Source of the DNA: CAYPHJ01 sp964410485
GTDB taxonomy: Bacteria > Desulfobacterota > Binatia > UBA9968
Assembly (NCBI GenBank): GCA_964410485.1
Contig: CAYPHJ010000035.1
Coordinates: 1-41,128, forward strand
DNA length: 41,128 bases
Direction of reading: 5' to 3'
Part shown: positions 33,555 through 40,961 of the stretch, in pieces
How positions within the stretch are numbered: position 1 is the first letter of the stretch
How the letters are laid out: every line of letters begins with the position of its first letter
The notes under the pieces: generated by a model
The model's database searches: none
The model's input: the letters and a program-made list of their open reading frames with translations, nothing else
What the model was told of the DNA's origin: nothing
Translations under genes and position numbers: made by a program

Positions 33555-33658
33555 CCTAGCAGGCTGCTGAAACTCTCCGTTCACCCTTCGAGAACCTCAG
33601 GGCGAACGGAGAGGAACTTGAAATGAGTAGGGATATCTTTTTTCAGCAACCTGCTAGG
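33555..33658. repeat. Complete 104-base MITE-like element
   Basis: Terminal inverted repeats of 18 bases with one mismatch: CCTAGCAGGCTGCTGAAA (33555-33572) and TTTCAGCAACCTGCTAGG (33641-33658). Inside lies a second palindrome, CTCCGTTCACCCT to AGGGCGAACGGAG (about 33575-33614). A partial, opposite-orientation copy opens this window (1-55). It sits in a 323-base gene-free gap (33394-33716); the only other structure there is a weak hairpin CCCAGAG...CTCTGGG (33693-33714) just past the LigA-like gene. Confidence 0.85.
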
Positions 33659-33716
33659 AAGACTGGCGAAGGCGACTGACCCCCGTCTGCCACCCAGAGG
33701 ACAGCATCTCTGGGGC

Positions 33717-33962
33717 TTACTTCTGGGTCCAGTACACGTTGTCGCGAAATTCAGGCCGAAGTCGCAAGATATAAAGCGAGATCATGCCGTGAGCGCCGAG
33801 CGGTCGAAGGCGTCGTGGATCGCCCGCAAGCAACGCCTCTCTTTCGTCTGGGGTAAGATCATACTCGTTCATCACGCTCTTCAGATCAGCTGTCGCCCGC
33901 CGGAGCACCGCCTCATTCATCTTCAGATCAAAAAGCAATCGGTTGAGGTGATAGCTACTCAT
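33717..33962 (-). CDS. LigA-like extradiol dioxygenase small (alpha) subunit
   Basis: 81 residues, ATG with GAGGAACTTC upstream. NRLLFDLKMNEAVLRRATADL and YDLTPDEREALLAGDPRRLRPLGAHGM follow the pattern of the protocatechuate 4,5-dioxygenase alpha subunit, a small helical cap over the active site of LigB. It lies 88 bases downstream of a LigB-like gene, supporting a heteromeric enzyme. The 88-base spacer holds an inverted repeat TGGCGTACGG / CCATACGCCA. Confidence 0.85.
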   Translation of the reverse strand: MSSYHLNRLLFDLKMNEAVLRRATADLKSVMNEYDLTPDEREALLAGDPRRLRPLGAHGMISLYILRLRPEFRDNVYWTQK

Positions 33963-34050
33963 GAAGTTCCTCTAAATGGCGTACGGTTTTCGCTTGTTGC
34001 CGCAGAACCGGCCCACGCCACTGCATAAGCGATATGCCATACGCCACGTG

Positions 34051-34920
34051 CTATATACCGAATTTCCAGCTAACAAAACCCCAGCCGGTCGCCACCAGGT
34101 CCGGCATGTAAAATGTGTTTGCTGCTTTCGCCTGCCCCACCGTGCCCAGGACAACCATCCAATTAAGAAACTCCGAATCGCCCGCTTGCTGCAATTGTTC
34201 CAACGAATAATCGGCCAGCGTGGCGGCCTTGCCCGCGCGCAAGATTTCCAAAATCTGATGATCGAATTGGGTATCGATCTCGCCGATGCGTGGTGAACCG
34301 GGAAAATGGGAGAGTCCTCCAGTAGCCAGGATGGCGACGCGCTCCGGTCGGCTTGCTGCAACATCGCGGATCAGCTCCCCCACTTGGTAACAGCGTCTCG
34401 GCGTTGGAAGCGGATCTACCCACGTATTGACGTAAATCGGCAGGATCGGGATCGTGGGTTCAGGAAGGATGAAATAGAGCGGCACCGTCTGGGTGTGCTG
34501 CAATTCGACGTAGTGCCCAAAGGCGAAGTCAATGCCGCGCTCCAAGGCTGCCCGTAAAATGGCGCCCCCCAGTTCCTTGTGATTTTGATAACGGAAGCGA
34601 TGCCGCGTAAACTGGCCCTTAACCTCATCGGCGAGAGTGATGAAAAAAGTCGGAATTACATTGAAGAAGAAATTGACGAACTGATCGTTCGCTACGACGA
34701 TCAGCACCTCTGGTTTCGCCGCCTCCAGATCGGCACGTAAGACAGCGAAGGCCTTCTCAGCGTCTTGTCGCAGCTGCTGCTGCTGCTCTAAAGTGGGTTT
34801 AGAACCGCTGGCCTGGGGTGCCATGGTGTAGTGGAGCTTCATGAACTCTTCCCACTCGCGGCCCGGCTCCAATAGAATGTTGGGAGCGTGACTTGCTGAC
34901 AACGCAGAAACAAGCGGCAT
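34051..34920 (-). CDS. LigB-family extradiol ring-cleavage dioxygenase catalytic subunit
   Basis: I chose the ATG at 34920 (MPLVSALSASHAPNI), preceded by AAAGGAGATTAGAAGC. 289 residues. The N-terminal S-H-A-P gives the first iron-binding His. ILATGGLSHFPGSPRIGE is the conserved LigB loop, and AGDSEFLNWMVVLGTVG near the end probably gives the Glu ligand. Such enzymes split catechol, protocatechuate or gallate-type rings at a non-heme Fe(II). With the LigA-like gene it makes a complete dioxygenase. The substrate is unknown; the UbiD and hydroxylase genes 12-20 kb away are obvious suppliers of a phenolic substrate, but that link is inference. Confidence 0.88.
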   Translation of the reverse strand: MPLVSALSASHAPNILLEPGREWEEFMKLHYTMAPQASGSKPTLEQQQQLRQDAEKAFAVLRADLEAAKPEVLIVVANDQFVNFFFNVIPTFFITLADEVKGQFTRHRFRYQNHKELGGAILRAALERGIDFAFGHYVELQHTQTVPLYFILPEPTIPILPIYVNTWVDPLPTPRRCYQVGELIRDVAASRPERVAILATGGLSHFPGSPRIGEIDTQFDHQILEILRAGKAATLADYSLEQLQQAGDSEFLNWMVVLGTVGQAKAANTFYMPDLVATGWGFVSWKFGI

Positions 34921-35088
34921 GCTTCTAATCTCCTTTGCGCAGCAAGCAAATCCTATTACCCGCTTTGTCAAAATGCAACGAGCGCTCGTCAAAAGCGCGC
35001 CGTGCTGTTGCCAGCTCAAAGCTCAGAGCTCAAAGTCATTTGCCTCGACTTCGAGCGTTGACCTTTCAACCGGGAGCTTCTCACCGTA

Positions 35089-35235
35089 TTACATCATACG
35101 ATAACCCCTCACCGACCAGTAGATCAGCAAGATGACAGCCGCAACGGACACTAATGGATGGTCCAGAACCCAAGTGAGCGCGGGCTCCAAAACATACCTT
35201 GACAGACCGTGGTATAAATCGGTGATCTGACCCAT
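35089..35235 (-). CDS. 48-residue single-helix membrane protein
   Basis: ATG at 35235 with GAGGG seven bases upstream. N-terminal amphipathic part (MGQITDLYHGLSRYVLEPAL), then one transmembrane segment (PLVSVAAVILLIYWSV) and a short basic end (RGYRMM). It is transcribed toward the LigB gene, 168 bases before its start, and could be the leading gene of that unit. No family recognised. The region 34921-35088 between them has only low-complexity text (AGCTCAAAGCTCAGAGCTC). Confidence 0.55.
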   Translation of the reverse strand: MGQITDLYHGLSRYVLEPALTWVLDHPLVSVAAVILLIYWSVRGYRMM

Positions 35236-35533
35236 GACGAATCCCTCTAGGCCCTCGTTTCACGCAGTTTAACAGAATGGTCAGTATTACTAAAGAAATA
35301 TATTCGGTATCGAGGGCGTTAGCGCCGACGACGAGCGTTTGCGAGATTCAGGGATATTGCCGTACAAACATGGCCAAGACTGGACAAATTTGGTCCATCT
35401 TCGCCCTCAAGCAACAAAGGCCTAACCGGTTAAACTCCTGCGAAATCATACCCTTTGAGAGTTTGACGGATCGTCAGCCGATTGGCATCGGGGTTGCTCC
35501 TAGGGAGTCTCAACTCATTTTAAGGAGCGTGCG

Positions 35534-35686
35534 ATGAAAGTACTGATTGCCACGATGTTCAAAAAAGTTCCGGTACGTAAGACACAGCAGCGGGCTTCCA
35601 TTTGTAAGCGCTGTGGTGTACGCATTTTTTCTTTGAGTTATATGAAAGCTCATCTGGAAGCTCACAACAGCAAATCGCGTGCATAG
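35534..35686 (+). CDS. 50-residue C2H2 zinc-finger-like protein
   Basis: ATG at 35534 after TTAAGGAGCGTGCG. The protein is basic (KVPVRKTQQR) and carries C-x2-C-x12-H-x3-H (Cys24, Cys27, His40, His44), the spacing of a classical C2H2 finger. This is longer than the C-x2-C-x9-H-x3-H of bacterial Ros/MucR proteins. It could bind DNA or be a small zinc-binding adaptor. The 298 bases before it (35236-35533) are AT-rich and hold no gene I can support. Confidence 0.6.
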   Translation: MKVLIATMFKKVPVRKTQQRASICKRCGVRIFSLSYMKAHLEAHNSKSRA

Positions 35687-35768
35687 CGCGGTAGTCGATG
35701 CGAGTCCCCGGAGGTTTACAGGTACTTTGCATGCGGGATATCGACGAATGCACAGGTAGCCGCCTTTC

Positions 35769-36203
35769 ATGGAAAACGGCGCAAATGCAAATATCATCGC
35801 GTGGTACGCAGCCATAGTTGCAACCACGGCGGTCGTGATCAGCGCTTGCGTGGCGTGGCGAGATCGGGCTCGTATAGTCGTCACAGGCTTGTCGGGCTAT
35901 CGCATTATACCGGGCGAGCCAAGCGACCCGGAAAAAAACTATCTGGTTATTACCGTATCGAATCCGAGCCGTCGCTCACGAACGATCATTAATGCCGGCG
36001 TAACAGTACGAGACGGCTCTCGCAGTAGATCCATCGTCGCGGCAGACAAAGGACCGCAAGTCTTGGCAGGGGGTGAGTCTAGCTTCTGGGTGATGGAATA
36101 CGGTGAGCAATGTAACCTGCCTTTGGAAAGTATCAAAGGTGTCTGGGCAATGGATGAAGCCGGCAAAATCTACCGGGGTAAGTTCCAACTCATCGAGGAC
36201 TAA
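35769..36203 (+). CDS. Membrane-anchored hypothetical protein
   Basis: 144 residues. One N-terminal transmembrane helix (IIAWYAAIVATTAVVISACVAW) is followed by a basic stop-transfer (RDRAR) and a domain of about 100 residues with alternating beta strands: NYLVITVSNPSRRSRTIINAGVTVRD and WVMEYGEQCNLP. The layout suggests an Ig-like beta-sandwich on the cytoplasmic side, as the positive residues follow the helix. No family recognised. Confidence 0.7.
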   Translation: MENGANANIIAWYAAIVATTAVVISACVAWRDRARIVVTGLSGYRIIPGEPSDPEKNYLVITVSNPSRRSRTIINAGVTVRDGSRSRSIVAADKGPQVLAGGESSFWVMEYGEQCNLPLESIKGVWAMDEAGKIYRGKFQLIED

Positions 36204-36587
36204 TTTGAAAGCGGATTCCCCCTGTAGCCTGCCTCCGGCGCTCTTGAGCTATCGGGCATGGTGCACTATTGTTGTCACTGCGACGCAATCCACTGACGAT
36301 CACTGGCACAACTGGTTGAGGCGAGCGGGCACTCTCGACTGGTTTGTCAGCCTGCTCGGGTTTTAGACCCTCAGATTCTGAGAATCTGTACGAGAGTCTT
36401 ACAAAAAAGATCGAAACAGCGCGTCTCGAGTTTGGCAGCGTCTTTGCTTATCCCACGTGTGCAGGGTGAGGCCGGGTAAGTAATGCTGCAATTCTCCCAA
36501 TCCTCCTTTACCCGCTGCCCGGTCTTCACCCTGTTTAGGAAAGCTTCACATGCCCCGGCCTTAAGGAAAGAGTGCTCTGTCAGCGCC
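36204..36587. other. Gene-poor spacer with a 17-base palindrome
   Basis: No ORF here has good support. The one structure I see is CAGATTCT-G-AGAATCTG (36372-36388), a perfect 8+8 dyad around one base. It may be an operator for the zinc-ribbon gene downstream or for a gene on the other strand, but there is no clear promoter beside it. Confidence 0.45.
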
Positions 36588-36761
36588 ATGCTCGTGGGCT
36601 TGGTGAATAGCACAAGAAAAAGAATCAACTGCCCGCGTTGTCGCGGTACCAAGGTTCGTCGTTCCCACCGCAGGACCGTATTGGAAAAACTCTTGAGCAT
36701 ATTGGGGATCCGACCCTTCCGCTGTGATGATTGTGGACACCGTTTCAGAAAGCTTGCATAA
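36588..36761 (+). CDS. Small zinc-ribbon protein
   Basis: 57 residues from ATG 36588, though the start is uncertain (GTG at 36600 also fits and a longer frame is open). Two knuckles, N-C-P-R-C (Cys15, Cys18) and R-C-D-D-C-G-H-R-F (Cys46, Cys49), are separated by a basic amphipathic helix (RRSHRRTVLEKLLSILGI). This is a widespread small bacterial protein type with predicted zinc binding and no known function. Confidence 0.7.
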   Translation: MLVGLVNSTRKRINCPRCRGTKVRRSHRRTVLEKLLSILGIRPFRCDDCGHRFRKLA

Positions 36762-36814
36762 AAAGGCTGGCAAACCCGTGGTGCAGCCTGCACGTATGAA
36801 CGCGCAAACTGAAA

Positions 36815-36919
36815 GTGCTTTTTTGGTGCAGGGGTCTAGCCAAACTTTCGCTTCTGTTCTTCAGCGTCACCGTTGCGCTCGGGCTCGCCATTTTCTTGTA
36901 TTCAGGGCAACAACGATGA
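36815..36919 (+). CDS. Possible 34-residue membrane peptide
   Basis: The frame starting with GTG 36815 encodes one hydrophobic helix (LLFFSVTVALGLAIFLY) with basic residues before it, ending SGQQR. It lacks a recognisable RBS, so it may be a remnant or not translated. Otherwise 36762-37095 holds only the presumed promoter of the sigma-factor gene. Confidence 0.3.
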   Translation: MLFWCRGLAKLSLLFFSVTVALGLAIFLYSGQQR

Positions 36920-37095
36920 GTTCCTTCCAGTAAACAAGAGACGCTTTTGAAGAGCCCGCGAAGCATGGAAACGAAGGCTCGCAACGTTTGGTATTCGCCT
37001 CAAGGATCGATGGGATCCCTCGGGGGTCTTGGCATGTTACGCAGGCGGCGACGCTCCGTCTAATTCACAGGCACAGCTGCGGTACTCATTTGAAA

Positions 37096-37656
37096 GTGCC
37101 AGATAAAGAAACGGAGCTGATTGCTAAGGCTCGGTCGGGAGACGAAAAGGCGATCGAAGCCTTGGTTTCGCGCTTTCAAGATAGAACTTTCACACTGGCA
37201 ATGCGGCTCATGGGGTCAAGAGAGGAGGCCGAAGATATCACACAAGAAGCCTTTACAAAGGTCCTCAATGGCCTACCGACCTTTCGAGGGCAAGCGGGCT
37301 TCTTTACCTGGCTCTATCGCATCACAATAAACCTGGCGCGCGACCGGTTTCGTGCCAGATCGGCACAACGCTGGACCGATTCTACCGAGTCGGCTTGCGC
37401 TGATCTGGCCGATCCCGCTCCTTCTCCAGAAAAATGTTTAGTCATCAAACAAGATTTGCAAAGACTCGAGGCTGCTCTTGCAGGACTCAGCCAGGACCTG
37501 CGCGAGGCCTTTATCCTAAGACATGTAGATGAGCTGAGCTATGACGAGATGGCGGAGATTCTTCAAGTCTCGCCGGATGCGCTGAAGATGCGTGTCCACA
37601 GAGCTCGTAAGACGTTAAGGTTACTCATGGAAGGGAATCATCCCGATGAAACGTGA
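37096..37656 (+). CDS. ECF (extracytoplasmic function) RNA polymerase sigma factor
   Basis: About 186 residues. Region 2: ALVSRFQDRTFTLAMRLMGSREEAEDITQEAFTKVLNGLPTFRGQAGFFTWLYRITINLARDR. Region 4: LSQDLREAFILRHVDELSYDEMAEILQVSPDALKMRVHRARKTLRL. Region 3 is absent, as in ECF sigmas. The start is unsettled: no ATG in frame; GTG 37096 and TTG 37090 fit the family best, TTG 36988 would add about 36 residues. It overlaps the next gene by 11 bases, so sigma and anti-sigma are co-translated. It presumably controls the envelope genes that follow, but I could not identify its promoter motif. Confidence 0.92.
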   Translation: MPDKETELIAKARSGDEKAIEALVSRFQDRTFTLAMRLMGSREEAEDITQEAFTKVLNGLPTFRGQAGFFTWLYRITINLARDRFRARSAQRWTDSTESACADLADPAPSPEKCLVIKQDLQRLEAALAGLSQDLREAFILRHVDELSYDEMAEILQVSPDALKMRVHRARKTLRLLMEGNHPDET

Positions 37657-38296
37657 TGAAACAATCCGCCGATATCTCGACGGGGAGTTAACAGCGGAGG
37701 AGCAAAAAGCGTTTGCAAGCCACATTTCTGCAGACCCGGATCTCCAAGGAGAAATTCGCGCGCTAGAACACCTAATAACCGAAGCCCGCTCTCTTCCACT
37801 TTATCGAGCCCCCGGAAGCTTGTCCGCGCGAATCCGCCGTGAGCTTAAACTCAAGGCTTCCCGTCAGCGAAAGGAACGTTCCTTCCAAAGGAGCCCTCTG
37901 ATCTGGCTACCGGCTATGGCGGCTGGAGTTCTCTTGGCTTTGGCCTTCTTATTTCAGTCAAGCAGAGATCTTATGTGGTCGCCTGCCGACAGTCTGCAAG
38001 CGAATGCCATAGTCACTTTTCAAATCCGCGCTCCAGGGGCCAAGACGGTTTCTGTTGTGGGTGATTTCAATCAGTGGCAGATCGGATCCGTTCCACTCGA
38101 GGATAATGAAGGGGACGGGGTTTGGAAGGCAAAGGTGGCAATTCCTCTGGGTCGGCATCATTACCAATTTGTCATCGACGGCAAGAAGTGGCTGCCAGAT
38201 CCACAAGCGCCCGTTCGATTGGACGACGGATTCGGCAATAAAAACTCGGTGTTAGACGTTACGGTTACCAGCCGCCCTGGGCGCCGTCTAACCTGA
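37646..38296 (+). CDS. Anti-sigma-like membrane protein with periplasmic CBM48 domain
   Basis: 216 residues. Residues 1-70 form a cytoplasmic anti-sigma-type domain (IRRYLDGELTAEEQKAFASHI...DPDLQGEIRALEHL) without the zinc-binding His/Cys set. Residues about 85-103 are one transmembrane helix (LIWLPAMAAGVLLALAFLF). Residues 120-210 form an isoamylase-N/AMPK-beta glycogen-binding (CBM48) domain: VSVVGDFNQWQIGSVPL, W160, HHYQFVIDGKKWLPDP. FNQW and Trp160 are the expected sugar-contact positions. Location and overlap with the ECF gene support an anti-sigma role. Known anti-sigmas end in various sensor domains; a CBM48 end points to a glycan or polymer signal. Confidence 0.82.
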   Translation: MKRDETIRRYLDGELTAEEQKAFASHISADPDLQGEIRALEHLITEARSLPLYRAPGSLSARIRRELKLKASRQRKERSFQRSPLIWLPAMAAGVLLALAFLFQSSRDLMWSPADSLQANAIVTFQIRAPGAKTVSVVGDFNQWQIGSVPLEDNEGDGVWKAKVAIPLGRHHYQFVIDGKKWLPDPQAPVRLDDGFGNKNSVLDVTVTSRPGRRLT

Positions 38297-38351
38297 CAGG
38301 TAAAAAAGGACCAACCGCGCGAATGCCGGGGTCCAATTATGAGGAGGGAAT

Positions 38352-38723
38352 ATGAAGATTTGGTTAGCAGCGTTGATACTTGCAGGAGCTTCGGCGCTCA
38401 CTCTCCCACAGAGCGCGTTGGCGCAGGAGGCAGAAGAGAAAGGGATCGGAGGCGTTGTGAGCGAAGAGGCTCAAAAGCTAAAGGACGCCGATCTCACGGG
38501 CAGAACAGGGTTCCAGCAAAAGGTCCTGACAGAAACACAGGGGCTCGTCGGCAGCAAAGTTCCTGACGAGAGTAAGGCTGTTGAAGCCATCGGGGGAGCC
38601 ACAGAAGCGTCGTCCAGCTCCGTAAAACATAAAGGGACCGTGGAAACATATCGAGGGAACCCGCGACCCTCGTTACCTAAAGCCAGCGCTATTCCACGCG
38701 GTGGCGTAGGCCGGCGTCGTTAG
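38352..38723 (+). CDS. Small secreted protein of unknown function
   Basis: 123 residues, strong RBS (GAGGAGGGAAT). A signal peptide is cleaved at ALA-QE. The mature protein is hydrophilic, with Glu/Lys/Ala-rich helical sequence, a Ser run (ASSSSV) and a basic Pro/Arg/Gly tail (PRGGVGRRR). No Cys, no known motif. It lies 55 bases after the anti-sigma gene and is followed by a strong hairpin, so it may be the most highly expressed member of the unit. Confidence 0.75.
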   Translation: MKIWLAALILAGASALTLPQSALAQEAEEKGIGGVVSEEAQKLKDADLTGRTGFQQKVLTETQGLVGSKVPDESKAVEAIGGATEASSSSVKHKGTVETYRGNPRPSLPKASAIPRGGVGRRR

Positions 38724-38737
38724 GGCAGCATGAAACA

Positions 38738-38759
38738 GGGGAGGCGGATTCGCCTCCCC
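38738..38759 (+). terminator. GC-rich hairpin after the small secreted protein gene
   Basis: GGGGAGGCG-GATT-CGCCTCCCC is a perfect 9-bp stem with a 4-base loop, 15 bases beyond the stop. It lacks the T-run of an intrinsic terminator. It may act as a processing or mRNA-stability element, or give partial termination before the outer-membrane gene at 38800. Confidence 0.6.
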
Positions 38760-38799
38760 CGTTCTACGCCATCCATCGTTCCTTGAGGAGGATCAATTC

Positions 38800-39663
38800 A
38801 TGGGGCAGTTAATTGTCGCCGCCTTCTTAGCATTTTTATTTCTGGTACCGGAGCGAAGTTTTGCCCAGCACAAGCCCGCGGCGGACAGGCTGTTTTTTTT
38901 TGAGACCGGGATCGAATTGAGCACCGGAGATTTTGGAACTGCGAGAGACACTACTATCCTCGCGGTCCCATTTACCTTGGGATATCAACACAGAATATTT
39001 GAGTTAGCAGCTACCATCCCATACCTTTACTTATCGACGACGGGTTTTACGATACTCACTGGAGGGGGACCTGCTGCCATTTCAGAAACAAGGGCAGCCC
39101 GGACGCCCTCCCCCGGAGTCCCAGTTCCAACTCCTGGAAACCCCTCTCCGGTCATTGCTGACAGGGCCAGCAGAAATTCCACCTCGGGAATGGGTGACCT
39201 TACACTCGAGGGCACCGCTTTCCTCCTCGAGGAAAGGGGTAATTGGCCTTCTTTATCACCCTGGCTCGCCGTCAAACTTCCGACCGCCAACGAGAAAAAG
39301 GGCCTAGGAACTGGCAAGACGGATGTCGGGTTGGGAGTTATCGTTGCCAAAACTTTTGGTCGTAGCTTTGCAAGCGCCGATCTGGGTTACACGTTCATCG
39401 GCGAGCCTCGCGGCGTCGATCTCGACAACGTTTTTTCGGTCTTAGCCACGCTCGGCCACAATCTCTCAGACGTTCTCTCAGTCCACGGGTTTGTCGATTT
39501 TCGCACTGCGGTAGTTGACACGGTGGACAATCCGGTTTCTCTCGGCCTCGGCGCCCGCTATAGATTTAGTGAGAGGATAGGATTGAAGACCGATGTTCGG
39601 TTCGGAGTAACTAACTCAGCACCCGATGTGGCTGGGATTCTGGGCGTCGAATTTCGCTTTTAA
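38800..39663 (+). CDS. Outer-membrane beta-barrel protein, transporter-type
   Basis: 287 residues, RBS AGGAGGATCAATTC. A signal peptide is cleaved near SFA-QH. Amphipathic beta strands follow (FFETGIELSTGDFG, ILAVPFTLGYQHRIFELAATIPYLYLST, WLAVKLPTANEKKGLGTGKTDVGLGVIVAKTFG), and it ends in L-G-V-E-F-R-F. A Pro-rich external loop lies at about residues 100-125 (ARTPSPGVPVPTPGNPSPV). The strand pattern resembles the phenol-degradation MetA-like outer-membrane family, at low certainty. It is one of the envelope proteins placed downstream of the ECF pair. Confidence 0.75.
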   Translation: MGQLIVAAFLAFLFLVPERSFAQHKPAADRLFFFETGIELSTGDFGTARDTTILAVPFTLGYQHRIFELAATIPYLYLSTTGFTILTGGGPAAISETRAARTPSPGVPVPTPGNPSPVIADRASRNSTSGMGDLTLEGTAFLLEERGNWPSLSPWLAVKLPTANEKKGLGTGKTDVGLGVIVAKTFGRSFASADLGYTFIGEPRGVDLDNVFSVLATLGHNLSDVLSVHGFVDFRTAVVDTVDNPVSLGLGARYRFSERIGLKTDVRFGVTNSAPDVAGILGVEFRF

Positions 39664-39720
39664 TGTTGGGAGCGCTTGCAGCCATGAGGGTCGATAGGGC
39701 AATAATGAATCCGACTTGCC

Positions 39721-40095
39721 ATGACCCGTGCGGCTGCGAACGCAGTAAAAGTGTGGAGCACTGGAGGGTTATTAGCGCTTTTTATTTTTATCGGATGCAC
39801 CGAAATCCTCCGGGACGGTCCTCCGATAGTTGTGAAGAGCGGAATGGCTTTCAGGCTGCTTGCACCCGCGGCTGCTCAGGTCTCTCTGGTAGGGAGCTTT
39901 AACCAATGGGACCTAGAGGCTTCGCCTTTGCGCAGAATCAGCTCAGATGGGCTCTGGGAGGTCGTTGTCTCCCTTCCTCCCGGTCGGTATCAGTACATGT
40001 TTGTCATCGATGGAAAATGGGTCACGCCTCCTCATGCGCCGCTCTACCTGAGGGACGGATTCGGCCGGCAAAACGGACTCCTCATAGTGGAATGA
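39721..40095 (+). CDS. CBM48 glycogen-binding-domain lipoprotein
   Basis: 124 residues. A signal peptide with lipobox-like F-I-G-C (Cys26) leaves a mature protein that is essentially one CBM48 domain: MAFRLLAPAAAQVSLVGSFNQW, SSDGLWEVVVSLPPGRYQYM and FVIDGKWVTPP. By eye it aligns almost end to end with the periplasmic domain of the anti-sigma protein at 37646-38296, with the same FNQW, W and VIDGK positions. It has no catalytic domain. Its ATGA overlap with the next gene shows coupling. It may bind the same ligand as the anti-sigma, or compete with or bind the anti-sigma domain. Confidence 0.85.
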   Translation: MTRAAANAVKVWSTGGLLALFIFIGCTEILRDGPPIVVKSGMAFRLLAPAAAQVSLVGSFNQWDLEASPLRRISSDGLWEVVVSLPPGRYQYMFVIDGKWVTPPHAPLYLRDGFGRQNGLLIVE

Positions 40096-40961
40096 CCATG
40101 TATCGGGAAGTCGAAGCGCTTAGTATGAGCTTTCGCGGAGTGACGAGACGAGTAGGCGCAGTGCTTTTAATTTCATTAATGCTTCCGCTTGCGGCCTTTG
40201 CCAAGCCAGGCTATTCGCAATCATTTCCAAGTGTCGCAGATGCAGTCAAGCAAGCTATCGCCGCCGGAGCCCCTAGTGAACCCTTGCAACAACTGGTTGC
40301 CCGTTGGGAAAAGCAACGCTACCCCACAGGGCCTGGCCTGGTCGTGATAAAGACCATTGCTCAAGTCGCCAGCGATGGGCTACCCACGGAACCGGTTATC
40401 CAGAAAGCCATGGAGGGGTTGGCTAAAAATGTCATAGCTGAGCTGATTGGGAAGGTCGTTGAACATCGTGCACAGACGCTTCGAATCGCCCGCAATCTCC
40501 TGGACATCAAACTGGTCGGCACCGAAAGCCAGGAGCGATCCCGCGCTATTCAAGCCCTTTCCGACGCTTTGGCCCAGGGTGCGTCTCATGACGACCTTGA
40601 AAAATCAATCCAACAGGTGGCGATGGTCAAAGGGGCTAACCAACTTCAGTGGATAGAGGCTGTGGCGGATTCTGTAGCGGGCCTGCTGAGTAGCGGCATC
40701 GACAGCAGATTGGCAACGGAGATAACTATCGGTAAATTCGGCGATGCCAAGTCACCGGACGATTTGAGGCAGCTTGCAGGGTATGCCTTGGCCCTGCAGC
40801 ATAAGGGACTCCCTCCATCCCAGATCGTGGAACAGTTGCGTCATGACTTCAAAAGTGACAGCAAGGTGAGTCCTTCGACAGAACGAACACCCCGTACACA
40901 ACCTTCCACGTCTACATCCCCACGCTCTCTTCCCAAACCTGCCGGCCGTCCCACACGCTGA
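40092..40961 (+). CDS. Exported alpha-helical protein of unknown function
   Basis: 289 residues from the ATG at 40092, which overlaps the lipoprotein stop (ATGA); ATG 40098 or 40125 could also serve. A signal peptide (VGAVLLISLMLPLAAFA-KP) is followed by a helical body. Repeating helix-turn blocks are visible (AVKQAIAAGAPSEPLQQLVARW, ALSDALAQGASHDDLEKSIQQV, LALQHKGLPPSQIVEQL), each with a short A/G-x-P/S turn. The C-terminus is a low-complexity Ser/Thr/Pro/Arg tail of about 30 residues. No family recognised. It is the last gene of the ECF/CBM48 run; 40962-41128 holds no gene. Confidence 0.75.
   Translation: MTMYREVEALSMSFRGVTRRVGAVLLISLMLPLAAFAKPGYSQSFPSVADAVKQAIAAGAPSEPLQQLVARWEKQRYPTGPGLVVIKTIAQVASDGLPTEPVIQKAMEGLAKNVIAELIGKVVEHRAQTLRIARNLLDIKLVGTESQERSRAIQALSDALAQGASHDDLEKSIQQVAMVKGANQLQWIEAVADSVAGLLSSGIDSRLATEITIGKFGDAKSPDDLRQLAGYALALQHKGLPPSQIVEQLRHDFKSDSKVSPSTERTPRTQPSTSTSPRSLPKPAGRPTR

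Noticed and set aside
36960..37095. ECF-type promoter (GGAAC...GTC) ahead of the sigma gene
   Set aside because: GGAAAC at about 36966 has no matching -10 at the expected 15-17 bases; not reported as a feature.
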